The translations under genes and the position numbers were made by a program. Source: Clavulina sp. PMI_390 (taxonomy: Eukaryota > Basidiomycota > Agaricomycetes > Cantharellales > Hydnaceae). Taken from it: DNA of 64,000 nt. This document shows positions 24,935 through 37,059 of the stretch, piece after piece; within the stretch, counting starts at the first letter, position 1, and the number at the start of each line of letters is the position of its first letter. The stretch covers positions 62,001 through 126,000 of the forward strand of contig WIDE01000075.1 in NCBI GenBank assembly GCA_015039315.1, given 5' to 3'. The notes beneath the pieces are model-generated. The model worked only from the letters and a program-made list of their open reading frames with translations. It did not search any database and was not told the DNA's origin.

Positions 24935-27900
24935 ATGGCACTTATCGGACCCAAAGGTTACGACATATCGACGAAGAACGCGAAATCCACACGTTATATC
25001 AGACCACGCCCCCACCAACATTGACGATTCTGAGGTCGAAGATGATCTGCCCGCTGCTTCCATGTCAACAGATTCAGATTCTGAAACATCTGAACCTGTA
25101 CCATCCCGTAATGCGAAACCCTCGACGAGTGTCTTCAGATCCAAAGCGTCTTCCAAACCTGGTCCTTCAACATCTGCCTCGCACCTTGCTCTCAAGTCTC
25201 CACTCAAATCGCACCGTATAGATCGTATAAGTGGTACAGTTTCCAAGAGGCTGGATCGTCTTAATGGAGCACTGCCGATCTCGATGACGTCCTCCAGTCG
25301 AGTGGGCGCCACCCCTCGAAAGAGGGCTGTTCATGTTGACAGCGCCACTCCTCGAGCCGCGAAGGGTAGCGATTACCCCAATCTCTCGAAGCGGATGCCT
25401 CCTGGATTTCGTATGGCGAGAATCCCCCTTGGCGACAAAAGCATCCCTAACACGCCTCTTGCGGAGCGGAAGACCTTCCTGGGTAAGCCAGCCGTGGCCA
25501 CATACAGGAAACCAATATCGACAACTCGAAGGGCGTCTGTGACGAAGGGGATCGCCCCTTCTCCTGCACAACGTAGAGCGCCTCAGAAAGTCGAGGTCAT
25601 TGAGCTGGATAGTGATGGCGAAACAAGTGAGTCCCAATAACATGACCTTGTCCGTTTCTGTAGGCCGTCGACTAACCCTTAACACCTTCAGTCAGTAGAG
25701 AGATACGCCAGCGTAAAACAATTCTCCACCCATCCCTCGCTCGTGCTAAACGAATCATTCTATCTGACTCTGAGTCCGAGGCTGACTCGGATGAAGATGC
25801 ACTCTCCAATAATGGTCTCCCCAAGCCAAGCGGGCAGGTCAAGCCTATTCCTGCCAAAGCTTCCCCGCCGCATCACAAGCCATCGTATCGAAACCAAACG
25901 ATCGTTCTTTCCGATACGGAAACATCAGACTCAGATACGGATGCCACTGCTCCTGCTGAGGTGTCGCCACCGCCACCTCCGCCAGTATCAAAAGTTGCAC
26001 CTCCGACCGAGACACTTCGACCAGCACCTGCAGTTGCTCCTCCAGCGCCGTCCTTATCAACCACCACGGTTCTCCCGAAAGTAAGCAGGATACCCCCTTT
26101 GATGTTAGCTCACCTAATGACGTGAAACGATACTCAGGCTATCGACCTTAAAAAGCGCCCGCGACCCAAGGTCACTGTCCGCGGTCGTATGAAGCCTCGA
26201 AGCGTGATGGTCGGCCCTCGTGATCTCGCTCCTTCACATGTACAACCAAGGCATCTTGCTGGTTTGTCGGCACGCTTGCAGAATACGAAGATTTCTGCTA
26301 CTGCGGTGATTGCACCCAAATCATCAGCTCATCCGCCTCCGGCGGAGGCTGTTTCCAGCATGAAGCCTATCGCCCTAGGTCCATCACAGCAGGCTGCTGA
26401 AGCCTCCACATCTTCGACATCGACTTCAGTCTCCGCTGGGGCTGTCCCAGCCACTCCTCTTCCTTCATCCGGTTTGCACATCACATCGTCTCCGTCAAAA
26501 TCCGACTACGATATCGTCGTAGCAGAAATACTATCCACAGCACCAGCATCTGTCTGTGAAAAGTTCCTACAATCTCGAGATCCGCGCTTACTCTTCCCGC
26601 TCGCACCAAATCCCACCAAGAAACGCGTTCTCTCGGAATGGCTGGATGCAAACTACTTCATTCCGAAGGAGATGAATACACCAATTAGCACTGCGACAGT
26701 GGTGAGCACAGACGTTGCTCGGCCCGCGTCCAAATCCCACGAGTATGCTACTCAGCGCGTGTCCCAGTCGACAACGACGGCTGGTCCTGATATTCGGGGT
26801 GGGGCAGGCGGTAGCTCGCTGAAAAACTCATCCTTCCCCATCCCCCGTTCTAAGCCCACTTCGAGGGCATCAGCGTCCGAAGCTGCGAGTGTCCCCTTGC
26901 CATCGTCCCCACCTTCAAAACTGTCTACTACAATGGATGACCTCACCAACCAGATGCCTAGTTTGAATCTGGATTCGAGGAAGACTGCCAATCGGCCTCG
27001 TGCCTCGCACGCGAACATTAAGCAGGAGCCGCCCGCACCTCTGCCTGCCTCCGTACCTCCACTTCCTCCAGTGGCGATGAAGGATGGACCCGAACATGGA
27101 GCCTTTCAATCGCTTCTTCAGATGTCGAGTCAAGAAGAAGCCATCAGCTTCGATTCCTTTGTCGATCTCTTTAGCCACGATGCACTGCACCAGCAAGCTC
27201 ATCGTGGTGATGGTCCAAGACCCAAGCGTTCGCGACGATCGGCTTCGCTCAACGGGAAAGGGCTATCGTGGAAGAAGATCGGTGAGGCGAGCTATAGTGA
27301 GGTGTTCCGTGTTGGGGACGTCGTGCTCAAGGTTGTACCGCTCGAATATCATGAGAAAGGGAGTGGGAGCTGGGGACGCTCGTCGTCGAGGCGGAAGACG
27401 AAGAAAGGCGAACCGAGGCCTGCTACGTCAGATCCGCAGGACGTTCTCAAGGAGGTGAACGCGACGATGATCATGGGCAACGTGCACCCCGGGTTCATGC
27501 GTCTGATTCGGTGAGTGTCCCGCATCCCCAATGAACAAAGCTCTTCTCTGCGTGATGGCTGAGCCGAAACTGCTAGAACAAACATTGTTAAGGGTCGCTA
27601 CCCTGCACAACTGATTGAAGAGTGGGATGAATACGACGATATCAAGGGCTCAGAGAGTATCAGCCCAGGTCGGTGTGTTCGCTGTCCCTGTTTGCCCACA
27701 AGATTCCTCACCTTTTCATTACCCTTCAGCGGTCTTCGACGAAAATCAGTTCTATGCTGTTATTGTCCTCCCTCATGGAGGCTCCGACCTCGAGGCGCAA
27801 GACTTTGTGCAGTCCGCCTCAACTTTTGCTTCACACCTCCCTGTGGTTCCCAAGAAAAGTTCAACAGTTGGCGGAGCAAGCCCTTATGGACCATGGCACC

Positions 27901-28809
27901 ACTGTGCAAGCGTATTCTGGCAGATTTGTGAGACCCTCGCTGTGGCGGAGGACTTGGTTAGCTTCGAGGTATGCAACAACACGCTGCCAAACATGCATGA
28001 GGCTAATGACAACCCTCTACCGCAGCATCGTGATCTCCACTGGGGCCAAATCCTTCTCGAGAACGTGCGCCCTACTGCTTCAGCGAAAGACAACGATCAT
28101 CGGTTGCCGATGAACAGCCAAGAAAATGGGATCAAGGCTACAATCATTGACTTCGGACTGTCGCGGATGGAATACCGTGATGGAGATCGACGCGAGAACA
28201 AGGCCCTTCCGTTGTACACAACACTCGAAGAGGCTATCTTCCAAGGGGAAGGTGAGTGAGCATCCCCATTTGAAGAGTTAATTGCCTTATCTTTCTTGTA
28301 GGCGACTACCAGTACGATGTCTACCGAATGATGCGAGTGATCAATGGAGATGACTGGGAATCGTTCAACTCGTTCACCAATGTGCTTGTGAGTTTCCACA
28401 ATCCTTGCTTTGCTTCTCCACCCCCTCCCACTGATCATCACCATCCTTGTCCCAACCTCATCAGTGGCTACATTATCTCGTCGTTCAACTTCTCAATGCG
28501 TTCGGGCTGCGTCGTCCTATCGCTCCCAAGCGAAGCGTCTCGTCGAAATCTCGAGGTGCCACCGCTGCCTCTCCACATTTTACAGAGCGTGATTGCTGGG
28601 AGTGTCTCTATGAAGTGGAGAGCCAACTCGCGCAGGCGATTGATCAAGCACTGGGAGGCGTAGGTATGAAATCCCGTGCACGCAAGCCTAGTGCAAAGGT
28701 AGTTGAGGCTGTTGGAACTGCATCAGGTGCAGTCATCCCCCCAAAGGGCCGGTTCGACTCAGCTGGTGACGTACTAGTTTGGGGAAGAGCTTGTAGATGG
28801 ATCGTCTAA
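24935..28809 (+). CDS. Haspin-type serine/threonine kinase with long disordered N-terminus
   Basis: Nine exons: 24935-24956, 25003-25626, 25692-26080, 26138-27510, 27577-27668, 27730-27968, 28026-28251, 28302-28387 and 28465-28809. They give 1131 aa with consistent phases. Haspin phosphorylates histone H3 Thr3 at mitotic centromeres. The first ~700 residues are Ser/Pro/Thr-rich and basic. The kinase begins near WKKIGEASYSEVFRVGD, with the ATP-site Lys in VVLKVVPLE. Haspin-specific signatures follow: IVKGRYPAQLIEEWDEY, VIVLPHGGSDLE, FEHRDLHWGQIL, TIIDFGLSRME and GDYQYDVYRMMR. In the catalytic loop, animal haspin has Asn where this protein has Gln (HRDLHWGQ), and the metal-binding segment reads DFG rather than the human DYT. 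An in-frame ATG at 24905 could add 10 residues. Confidence 0.93.
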
Positions 28810-29373
28810 CTGTATTACTATGTTACAAAAGCCATCGTTGTAGATTCTAGGACCTCTATATTTTTTTTCTTTGTTGCCCGCCATTGTTGGTATCAGTTTG
28901 TGCCAGTACTGTCGCTTTCACCACGATCCTTCCTCATGCTTTCTTATCAACTCGAGCCGCTGATGCGGTTATGAAGACTACAGCAAATGTGACATATTCC
29001 TATTGTATTTGCGCGAACAGCACGCTTGAACGCAGCTAGCTCTCGCCTCGTCGTCAGCAATATGTGATGCCAGACTTGTACTTGAAGCACAACATCTTGA
29101 TGGGGACATGAGGCGCGCTTACACCAATACTTCTGGTGACTCAAACGCGCAACGGGCAACACTCGCCGTGAATCGGAGCTTTTAGGTGCAGTCACAACGT
29201 GGTGGTGATTGGCGCCCAACGTGTTCGTTGTGGCGGTATTTTTGGCGTCAACGCATGTCCCTTCCAACCCCCAACCCTCGCCCCACCGGCCCTTGATTCT
29301 TGAACGGCGTCGCGCAAGCATCTTTGGAAAATCGACTTCTAAGATTTCATCATCAGCGCAACTGCTTGATCAA
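28810..29373 (+). other. Intergenic between the haspin and cupin genes
   Basis: This holds an A/T-rich tract with T8 at about 28861-28868, likely the 3' flank of the kinase gene, and the promoter/leader of the cupin gene. No gene was seen. Confidence 0.5.
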
Positions 29374-30085
29374 ATGTCTGCATCTGAGCGTGATGTCGTT
29401 GTGGCGAACTCAAATGGCCTTATGGTAACAGTAAGGCGGGATCCTCAACCAGGAGAGCGAAGGTGAGCGGTAGCTCATCCGTCAATTAGCTCACGCCATC
29501 ACGTCAATCACCCAATTGACTAACATTTTCTTGCCTTGCCGTGCCCTGCAGCGCACTCTTTGAAATTGACGCCGACCGCGAGTTTATTGTACCGCTTCAT
29601 TTTCACCCAGCGGGGGGTGAGTGGATGAAAGTCCTCAGTGGACAGGTGGAATACACCCTAGACGGCAAGAAAACCATGTTGACACCCGAGATGGGAGAAT
29701 TTCACATTCCACCTGGACTACGGCACTCGATCCTGAAGCGCAAAGGTGTTGCAGCAGCATTCCAGGAACGCTCCGAACCTGATGCCAAGGGCAAATCAGT
29801 TTTCTTTGAGGATCTCTTTGCTTCTGGAGATTTGGTGCGTCGGATCGATATGCATATTTGGGCGGATGGGATGTATGCTAATGTGTCCTTGCCACCCCTT
29901 CCATAATTATTATATTGTAGCCGGGTTTCATTGACGTCCTGGCGATCTGCTGGAGAAACGGGGACACGTATGTCGCCGTTGACAACTACTCACCAGACTT
30001 TATTTGGAAACTGCTGGTGTGGGTGGGTGGCGGTTTTGTGGGCAACTTCCTCGGTTTTGCTGCGGGGGCTGGGAAGAGGCAATGA
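29374..30085 (+). CDS. Cupin-domain protein with a hydrophobic C-terminus
   Basis: Three exons: 29374-29462, 29552-29834 and 29921-30085, giving 178 aa. Both cupin motifs are present. Motif 1 is HFHPAGGEWMKVLSG (HxH-x4-E-x6-G). Motif 2 is GEFHIPPGLRHSI (G-x5-PxG-x2-H). The His and Glu residues would hold a metal in a small beta-barrel. The last exon adds FIDVLAICWRNGDTYVAV and a hydrophobic Gly-rich end (LLVWVGGGFVGNFLGFAAG) that could touch a membrane. If the last intron is retained, the protein ends NVSLPPLP at 29906 instead. The family is too diverse to assign a substrate. Confidence 0.85.
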
Positions 30086-31182
30086 GAAATGGCACTCACG
30101 TACTCAAATGCTCATCATTGTACGATCCTCACAGCCCTATCGTCTCTTTTATTCGCTTCCGAGCACGCCATATTGTCGTTTTTGTTCTTGGCAGTCTACA
30201 GTAGGGAGAACCAGGATTCGTTCTGATCAAACGATTCTCCGGGGTCTCGTCATATGGTACGCAAAAGCCGCAAGAATCGCTTCGAAATCAGTGGATTCTA
30301 CCTGTTGAAGTTCGCACAGAAGCTCAGATAAATTTGAATGAATGGTGCCACGCCTTTCAACGTGTGTCACTTGTGACGTACGTTTGTGTGACGCTCGCTG
30401 TCTTGTTCGCCCTTCCGTTGTTTCTCACTTGAGGGGTTACCAACGTCCTTCGATTTCTTCCCCATTCTCGCTCTCAGATATATGCGGTCGTGTGCAGCTA
30501 TAGCATCAATTCGATCCCCGCAAACGTTCATTGGGTTAACCGCGCGATGACTGTGGGGTAGAACCGTGCTTTGACTGCGTGCCTGTCATCGGGTCGAGAC
30601 TCAATGAGCTCAGCTGACTCGCGGACCATCACTGGTTTCTACCCGATCGTGGCGACCTTTGTCATAAACGCGGTCACGGTTTGCTGCATATGATAGGAAT
30701 TTTTTCAGTGAGCTGTCACCCAAGACAACAACCCTCCTTCGCGTGAACCGTGCTCCACGCGAGCCTCAATCATCACCATCCGTAGAGAACGCAAGAGAAG
30801 GTTTTCATGTGATTGCATGCCTAAATGTCGTCAGGATACGGCAGTAGATATCTGCACTACTGCCCAGTCCATGACGAACGATGTAGGTAGGCGATGCGCA
30901 AGGCGAATCAGTTGTTGTAAATGGTACCTCCAATAGAATTAATTGCGCAATTGACGGCCTCAGACTGCGGTAGAGAACTGTCAATTGTCCGACGCATGTG
31001 TCTGGGTGGCTCATGATCCAGTCTACAAACACCACCTGACCAGTAGTGACGTCTCCAGCGGGTGAGATGCTCCGTGAAGCCACCGCCAGTCCTTAAAAAT
31101 CGTCGGGTTTCGGCATGTCTTTCGCTCTTTGGATCGGACTCGGACAACCTCCTTGTCTCGTCTGCTTGACTCCAGACTTCCC
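30086..31182. other. Intergenic, 1.1 kb
   Basis: No gene is evident. Short frames on both strands lack splice or motif support. It presumably contains the promoter of the gene starting at 31183. Confidence 0.5.
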
Positions 31183-32305
31183 ATGCAAGCCAACGTAACA
31201 AATCTCGCCTATGCTGCTGCAGGCGTATCGTCGGCTGCCATGGGCTCGTTGAACGCTTTCTCTATGCTCGCTGCTGCTGCTCTTAGCGGCGTGGGTGCCA
31301 CCCTAGCCGCTGGAAAACTTCGCGTCTGGCTTGGAAACTCTTCAACAGTGCGTATTTGTTTCCCTATTTTCCAACATACCCCGTTTGGATCATGTAGCTA
31401 ACTTGCTGGGTTGACTGGCTAGGATCCACTATTTGGAGTACCTCTAACAAAGTAAGCTCCCTTAAAATCTGTTTTCTTTTCACGCCTCAGTCTCATTCGT
31501 GTCTCGAAAAGAGCTCAGGTGTTCGAGCACTTCCCTGAAGGCACTTGGCAACGAGAAGCCTATGATGCTTACAGTAAGGTACTCCTTGACGAAGAGCGCA
31601 TCTTCCCTTGCATCTATGCCACCCGGGGGCATAAATCAAACGATCAGCTTTACATCTTCATCGACTCTGATGATCTCTCTAACCCAAAACACATTGCTCA
31701 TCTCGCAAAGGCCTTCTTGGCATACCTCCCCCAAGCTCGCTCCCTGGGACCCAACACTTCACTCGTCATGTTCTCGAAGCACAATCCTAATCCCAAAACC
31801 GTCGAGGAATATAATCTCGAATTCTGGAAGATGCTTGATGGGCTAGCCCGTCTGGACAAAGTCCCTTGGCCATCGAACACTCCTCGGGATATTGACACTG
31901 ATAATTGGTGCTTGTGCTTCAATGGCGAGCAGCTGTTCTGCTTGATCCAGACCCCCGCACACCAGCAGCGTCTCACTCGGTACGCACCTGGTGTCATCGT
32001 AGGCTTCCAACCAAAGGTGAGCACCTTCGTGTAGCTTCACCTTCTGCTGTCATATCTTACAAAGATTTTTTCTCGCGTAGTGGGTGTTGGACGAGCTGTT
32101 AAGTACGGACGCCAAGCGAGCGGGTGCGATGGCGAAGGTCCGAGGGCTTCTCAAGCTCTATGACCCGATGCCGATATCGCCAGAGCTCAAGAATTATGGG
32201 GAACCTGGCTCTCGTGATTCCAGGCAGTACTTCCTGATGGATTCTAACGAAGAAATCACACCCTGCCCGTATACTCAGCTTGGGAGTGATGACGAGCAGT
32301 CATGA
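31183..32305 (+). CDS. YqcI/YcgG family protein
   Basis: Four exons: 31183-31347, 31423-31451 (29 nt), 31491-32016 and 32081-32305, giving 314 aa. The N-terminus is Ala-rich and hydrophobic (SSAAMGSLNAFSMLAAAALS), possibly a membrane anchor or organelle signal. The body matches the YqcI/YcgG pattern: EERIFPCIYATRGHKSNDQL, then LYIFIDSDDL, LARLDKVPWPSNTP and WCLCFNGEQLFCLIQTPAHQ. Some bacterial members of this family are haem-dependent N-oxygenases of amino acids or guanidines (DcsA-type). Whether the fungal protein does this is unknown. Family assignment is from memory of the motif layout. Confidence 0.8.
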
Positions 32306-33257
32306 CAACGCCTCGATTCCTATGGTTAGCCAAACTTCTCCCGTGACAGTCAATCAGTTTCAGATGTTTGACTAGCCTCGTGCTTAGCAATCTACTCGCT
32401 CGCTGTAAGCTCCACACTGGCAGCTCCCCCAAAAGGCCCCACTTGCTGGCCAACCACATTTCTGACGTCAATACGGCATGCATGCATATCCATTAATCAA
32501 TAGTCGCTTTTCATCATGGAATATCAGAATATGAATGTCGTGGGAATTTTGTGGCACGTCGAGAACCCAAACTTGACCACTACCTCGGTGTCGTAACTCT
32601 TGAGTCTACTAAGCTTCATCCCCGTATCCATCTGGGCATGTACTTCATGTTCGAAACGTTAATTGCGAAGTCTCTTCCGCCATCATAATGTACGGAAATC
32701 CCCCTTCACATTAACGATCGTCGGTTATCATCATGCCAATCGAAGCTCACGAAGACGAGGTCGAGAGGTCGACAGCCGAGGCGCCGTCTCTGTGACCCTT
32801 CAACGACATCGGATCCGTAAATTGCGTCGAAACCCGTGAGCTACTTGAGAGCTTTCAGATGCATAATAAGGCTGTAGTTCTCCCAGTGCGAACCCTTTGA
32901 CCCCTTCCTCAATCACACTCGAGGCTTTTGCCAACGCCTTCTTGTCGGCCCCTAACGGTACTCCCGGAGAGCTACGTGGTTCTAGGCGCCTAACGCCCTT
33001 GGATGTGCGTCCGTGAGTACGTCGCCGTTTGTTTCCTAGTCAGGAGTTGGGCTTTGTTCACTGACGCATATATATCTAAACCCTAGCTTACATCCTGTCC
33101 TCTCTTTCCCCACTCTCGCTTTTGGGCCCCCTCCCCTCTGTTCCTCGACAGTAACTTGCTCACGGTTGTCTACCCCTGTACCGCGACAATTGAGCGGTCC
33201 CATCCTCACACCTACTTGCTATCTAAGTCGTTCACTACCAACCACAACATCCCCATA
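32306..33257. other. Intergenic, about 950 bp
   Basis: This is the promoter region of the membrane-protein gene starting at 33258. A TATATATC element lies near 33069-33076, and C/T-rich leader sequence follows it. No gene was seen. Confidence 0.5.
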
Positions 33258-35226
33258 ATGTCAGTATTCTTGTGTTGATTTCTACCGATGGGGGATAAAT
33301 CAAGTTAATGGCGCCCTCATTCTTGGCATGTTTAGGCAGCTCGTTCCCGCTCGAGTCATCGATCTTTTGCTCTTCTTCATTTTTGTTGTCACCTGGGGCC
33401 CCGCCGCCGTGCTCCTACTCAAGCCCACGAGCTGGACGCGCAATGCGTATCTCGCCTGCCTTCTATTGGTCCAGCTAGGAGAAACCAGTGAGCACCTCGT
33501 CGAAATGAAATCTTGATCAGGGCTATGTCGTGAATCGCCTCTTGCGTAGGTTGGGCATTTGTCCCGGTAGTGGATAGCTCTGCTAAGTGGCCCGACCACA
33601 CTCTGGGAGCGTGGTTATTTGTGATGCTATTCTTCATCGAGTGTATGTGTGGCATCCCTTGTCTCAGATATCACCACCTGCTAATCCTAGATACTGCGCG
33701 TTGCCTGATAGTACACGCTTATTCTAGGTATAAGAATAGAATTCTTGCTCTCCTTTTGTGTGGACCCCATCCCTAACATGCGTCACACTCAATAGCCTGC
33801 GCGTTCTTGCCTTGCGGTCAATCAGCCGCCAAGGACGCCAATACTTCACTATCGCCTACGTCAGCTTGATGTCCTTGCAGGCCCGTACGTTCCTTGTCCT
33901 TGATATATGATAGCCTCATAAGCGCTGCACTGAAACACGCTCGTCATCCTCATGATACAGAGGCCGCGGTCGTTAGTGTTGTGGCAGGCGGATTCGCAAC
34001 CAGTAATAGCAGCGTCGCCATCCTCTCCAACATCTGCTCCATCATCGCCCGTATCCTCAGTGCGATCGGTTCGGTCATTTTTATGGCGATGTTTAGCCAT
34101 GCACTCGTCATCAAGGCCGATCTTCTGCCTGTGCCATTGTATGACTGGGTCACTGCGTGCTCCATGTTGGTCTTGCACACGGCGAATCTGGGAATGCTTA
34201 TTGTAACAATATTCTTCATCGCTCATAGCGTACGTATCAATCGCACTGCTGGCACCATGGATGCTTCGGTGTCCCTTGAACTAACGTGTCCCATTTCCAG
34301 AATACAGATCTCACACTGGTAGCGACCATGTTCCATAGCAAGGTCCGTCCTCAAGGGCTACAGGAAGCGTGTGATGCGCAATCACTGAACCTTCTCTGAC
34401 CGCACAGGTTATCGGCATTATTTTCCTCATCTGTATGATCGCTGAGGCTCTCCACCTTCGTCGTGAGGGCATGAGCGCGAAACCGCGCATCGCGAGCGCA
34501 ACTTGGATCGAATATCCGAACGATACAGCTCTTCCCCCCATGACGGCGTTTTCATTCGAGCGAGCAAGCTCGAAGGCTACTACCATACTTTCTGTGAGGA
34601 GGAAGCCTCTCTCTGATGTGGAAGAAGGAGAAGAGGGAGAAGAAGCGGATGACGACTCTCTGAGCGACCAAAAGGTGCAGGCTGCGTATCGGTACAATCA
34701 GCAACTCGATCCGGGGCAGTCAATGTACGAGATCAGATTCGAGAAGAATGGTGAAGTGGGTGCTCTTCCTGGCGATCTTTTCATTGTGAATGAGGGATTT
34801 ACTTGTTCAACGATTTTCGTTATAGAACGTCACGATCCCAAAAGCAGCTGTGCTGAGACCATCAGATGATGCGAGTAACAATCGCCTCTCAAAGTGGCGA
34901 GCTGAGAGAGACGAAGCTAGGTATGACCCTTATCACCACCGTTGTGCTGTTCACTGACGCGTCTCCTGTATTACCACTACGTCTCAAGTAGTAGCAAATT
35001 CTCGGACAACTCCTCCCTCGATTTTGCCGACACGCGACCTCTCAGGCTACAGCGCCAATCCCCGAGTTCTCGCCCTCAGACAATTCTAGGCGACCGCAGC
35101 GGGGCCACATCTCCAACTTCGATCTACTCCCATACAACGTCATACTATGGCACAGGCACACCTATTCATCAGATGATGGCTCAACCGCCACCTGTACCAG
35201 CGCTGCCGGACAGGCTAAGGCAATAG
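33258..35226 (+). CDS. Polytopic (about 7-TM) membrane protein, homologue of the gene at 13541-15671
   Basis: The exons are 33258-33259 (AT of the start codon), 33336-33487, 33550-33640, 33796-33884, 33961-34229, 34301-34342, 34408-34755, 34826-34920 and 34989-35226, giving 441 aa. A simpler start is the in-frame ATG at 33328 (443 aa, no split codon). Hydrophobic segments include LLLFFIFVVTWGPAAVLLL, AYLACLLLVQLGET, GAWLFVMLFFI, SIIARILSAIGSVIFMAMF, LGMLIVTIFFIA and GIIFLICMIAEALHL. The cytosolic tail is acidic, then Ser/Pro-rich, and ends PPPVPALPDRLRQ. Intron positions after VQLGET and SLQA match the 13.5-kb gene. The exon structure around 33641-33795 is the least certain part. Function is unknown. 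Confidence 0.75.
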
Positions 35227-36179
35227 GCATCCAGTCATGTAGAACGTATTTAAGGTGTATCTGGGATCAGTAACCCGGATCGGAGCAAGAGAAAGGCGCT
35301 GGTTGTGAATCGTCCTGAGCCTGATGTCAACCGAAAAGTGAAGAGCGTCGCTGGCGATCCTCTATCGCTTTCCCAATACGACCATGATATATCCAGCCTC
35401 GGTCCTCCTTGCTTGCTTTGTTGCGCTCCTAGTTCCCAGGTGCTTCTTATTCTCCCGTACAGGGTTCCTCGCCTGTTTCTCATTCCCTTGCCTGAAGTGC
35501 CCCCCTGTCATTACATTATCGGTTGTCAGTCGCAGTTCATCGCTCTATACAAATCTGGCAAGATCTTTCACGCGGCCCAGACCACTGCCCTTGTTGGGGA
35601 CTAGTCTCAATGATGATAGCAGTGTGGGAAGCCGACTAGCAACACCACCCCAACCTCAGGGATACATTTCCACACGCCTGCTCGCGGATTGCAGACGTGC
35701 AAGAGATTGGGAGCAGATTGGATGGCCAACTGTTCCACAAAAGGTCAAAATTCCTATATTACCACCGTGATATGCTGCAAGATCTATTGGGCGACCAAGC
35801 CAGGCGCATCCGTAATACTGCTTATATTCCGCGAGGGCCATCCCCATAGGGTCTTGGCCTTTCATGGAAGGTGACGCTCAGTATTTTGGCAAGCTGGGCC
35901 AAGTAATTAATAGGTGGAGGCAGAGGGCTGGGAAAAACCACCCCTGTTCACGTGCAGAATCGGAACTTCACCCTTCCCCAGAGCCAACAGCCAGATTCTA
36001 TGCGATTTGACCTGCATTATTTGGCAGCACATTCCCCAATCCGATATGGTCCGTGTATATGACAAATAAATACCTAGCTTTCCGCTATCGGATATCTGCG
36101 AGCGTCAATTTGTGCCTGGCCGGCATTCACTATGCATGCATATTTCATCACAGACGTGATCACAAGCGCTCTTCGCAAG
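35227..36179. other. Downstream region ending at the assembly gap
   Basis: No gene was seen. The last ~105 bases before the gap (36075-36179) are almost identical to 39211-39320 downstream, with two small differences near the left end. The contig therefore stops inside a sequence that exists again 3.1 kb further on. Confidence 0.7.
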
Positions 36180-36189
36180 NNNNNNNNNN
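36180..36189. other. Assembly gap (10 N)
   Basis: A run of ten N separates two contigs. Its true size is unknown. Confidence 0.99.
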
Positions 36190-36357
36190 TCCCAGAACTC
36201 TCGTCCTCAGACAATTCTGGGCGACCGCAGCGGTGCTACATCTCCAACTTCAATCTACTCCCATACAACGTCATACTATGGCACTGGTACACCTATTCAC
36301 CAGATAATGGCTCAAGCACCGCCTGTCCCAGCCTTACCGGATGGCACGAAGAAATAG
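36190..36357 (+). CDS. 3' end of a second copy of the 33-35 kb membrane-protein gene, cut by the gap
   Basis: Immediately after the gap the frame reads SRPQTILGDRSGATSPTSIY, then HTTSYYGTGTPIHQ and PPVPALPDGTKK followed by a stop. It aligns codon for codon with the last exon of the gene ending at 35226, with mostly silent changes. The frame is intact, so this is either a live tandem paralogue or the other haplotype's allele placed in tandem. The 3' flanks are also similar (a GTCGCTGGCGAT block at 36452 and 35347). Confidence 0.7.
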   Translation, partial: SQNSRPQTILGDRSGATSPTSIYSHTTSYYGTGTPIHQIMAQAPPVPALPDGTKK

Positions 36358-36769
36358 GCGTTCCGGGAGTTTCTTAGCTGATCAGTAGATGAAAGAGAAA
36401 GACGTCAGTTTGTACTGGGTAAGAACCTGACGCCGACAAGAAAATAACGAAGTCGCTGGCGATTCCCTCGTACTTCCTCGATGAGTATCCCTTGGTGTCT
36501 GTCCGGTCCGTCCTCGGTCATGGCATCGTTATCCGACTCCGCCGCGTCCTTCGCTTATACTTCGTTTCTTCATCCTTAAAACTATTTCGCTCATTGGCTT
36601 CCACCTGTCGCTATCTATATTCAATCCCATTGTAATTACAGCCTCACTTTTGATCATGTCTCCGTCGGATGCCTACACCAATGGCAGGTGCTGTGATGGA
36701 AATTATTAAATATACCAGTGCTTTCAGGCTACATGTGAAGAAAAGTCAAACCAAGCCACTGTTTACAAC

Positions 36770-37059
36770 TCGCTCAGACCAGGTGTTGTCTCAACCTGGC
36801 TGACACCTCCCACGCATGGCGAATAATTGCCTCCGTTGATGATTGGCCATGGTTCCTCAAGGCCTTGCACTTCAATATGCTCCGTGAAGCTAATAAGCAA
36901 CTCACATTATGCTTTCACAATTGTATGGATTGGAGTTCTGAAACTGTGCTCGGTCGGATCGACAATACGCCCACATTTCATCACAACCGGGACATAGTAT
37001 CTTTTCACAAGCCATACTGCCTTCCAGTTCCTTTGATCATGGCGCGGATATTCCTATAA
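36770..37059 (+). pseudogene. Possible F-box-like relic
   Basis: A frame reads CLNLADTSHAWRIIASVDDW, then PWFLKALHFNMLREANKQL, resembling the post-F-box segment (cysteine, then W+xIAS...W) of Agaricomycete F-box proteins. It has no start and no continuation. The resemblance is weak. Confidence 0.25.

Noticed and set aside
29541..29906. Cupin protein ending at 29906 without the last intron
   Set aside because: Splicing gtgcgt...tgtag at 29835-29920 restores a longer, phase-consistent C-terminus; the short form is kept only as a possible retention product.
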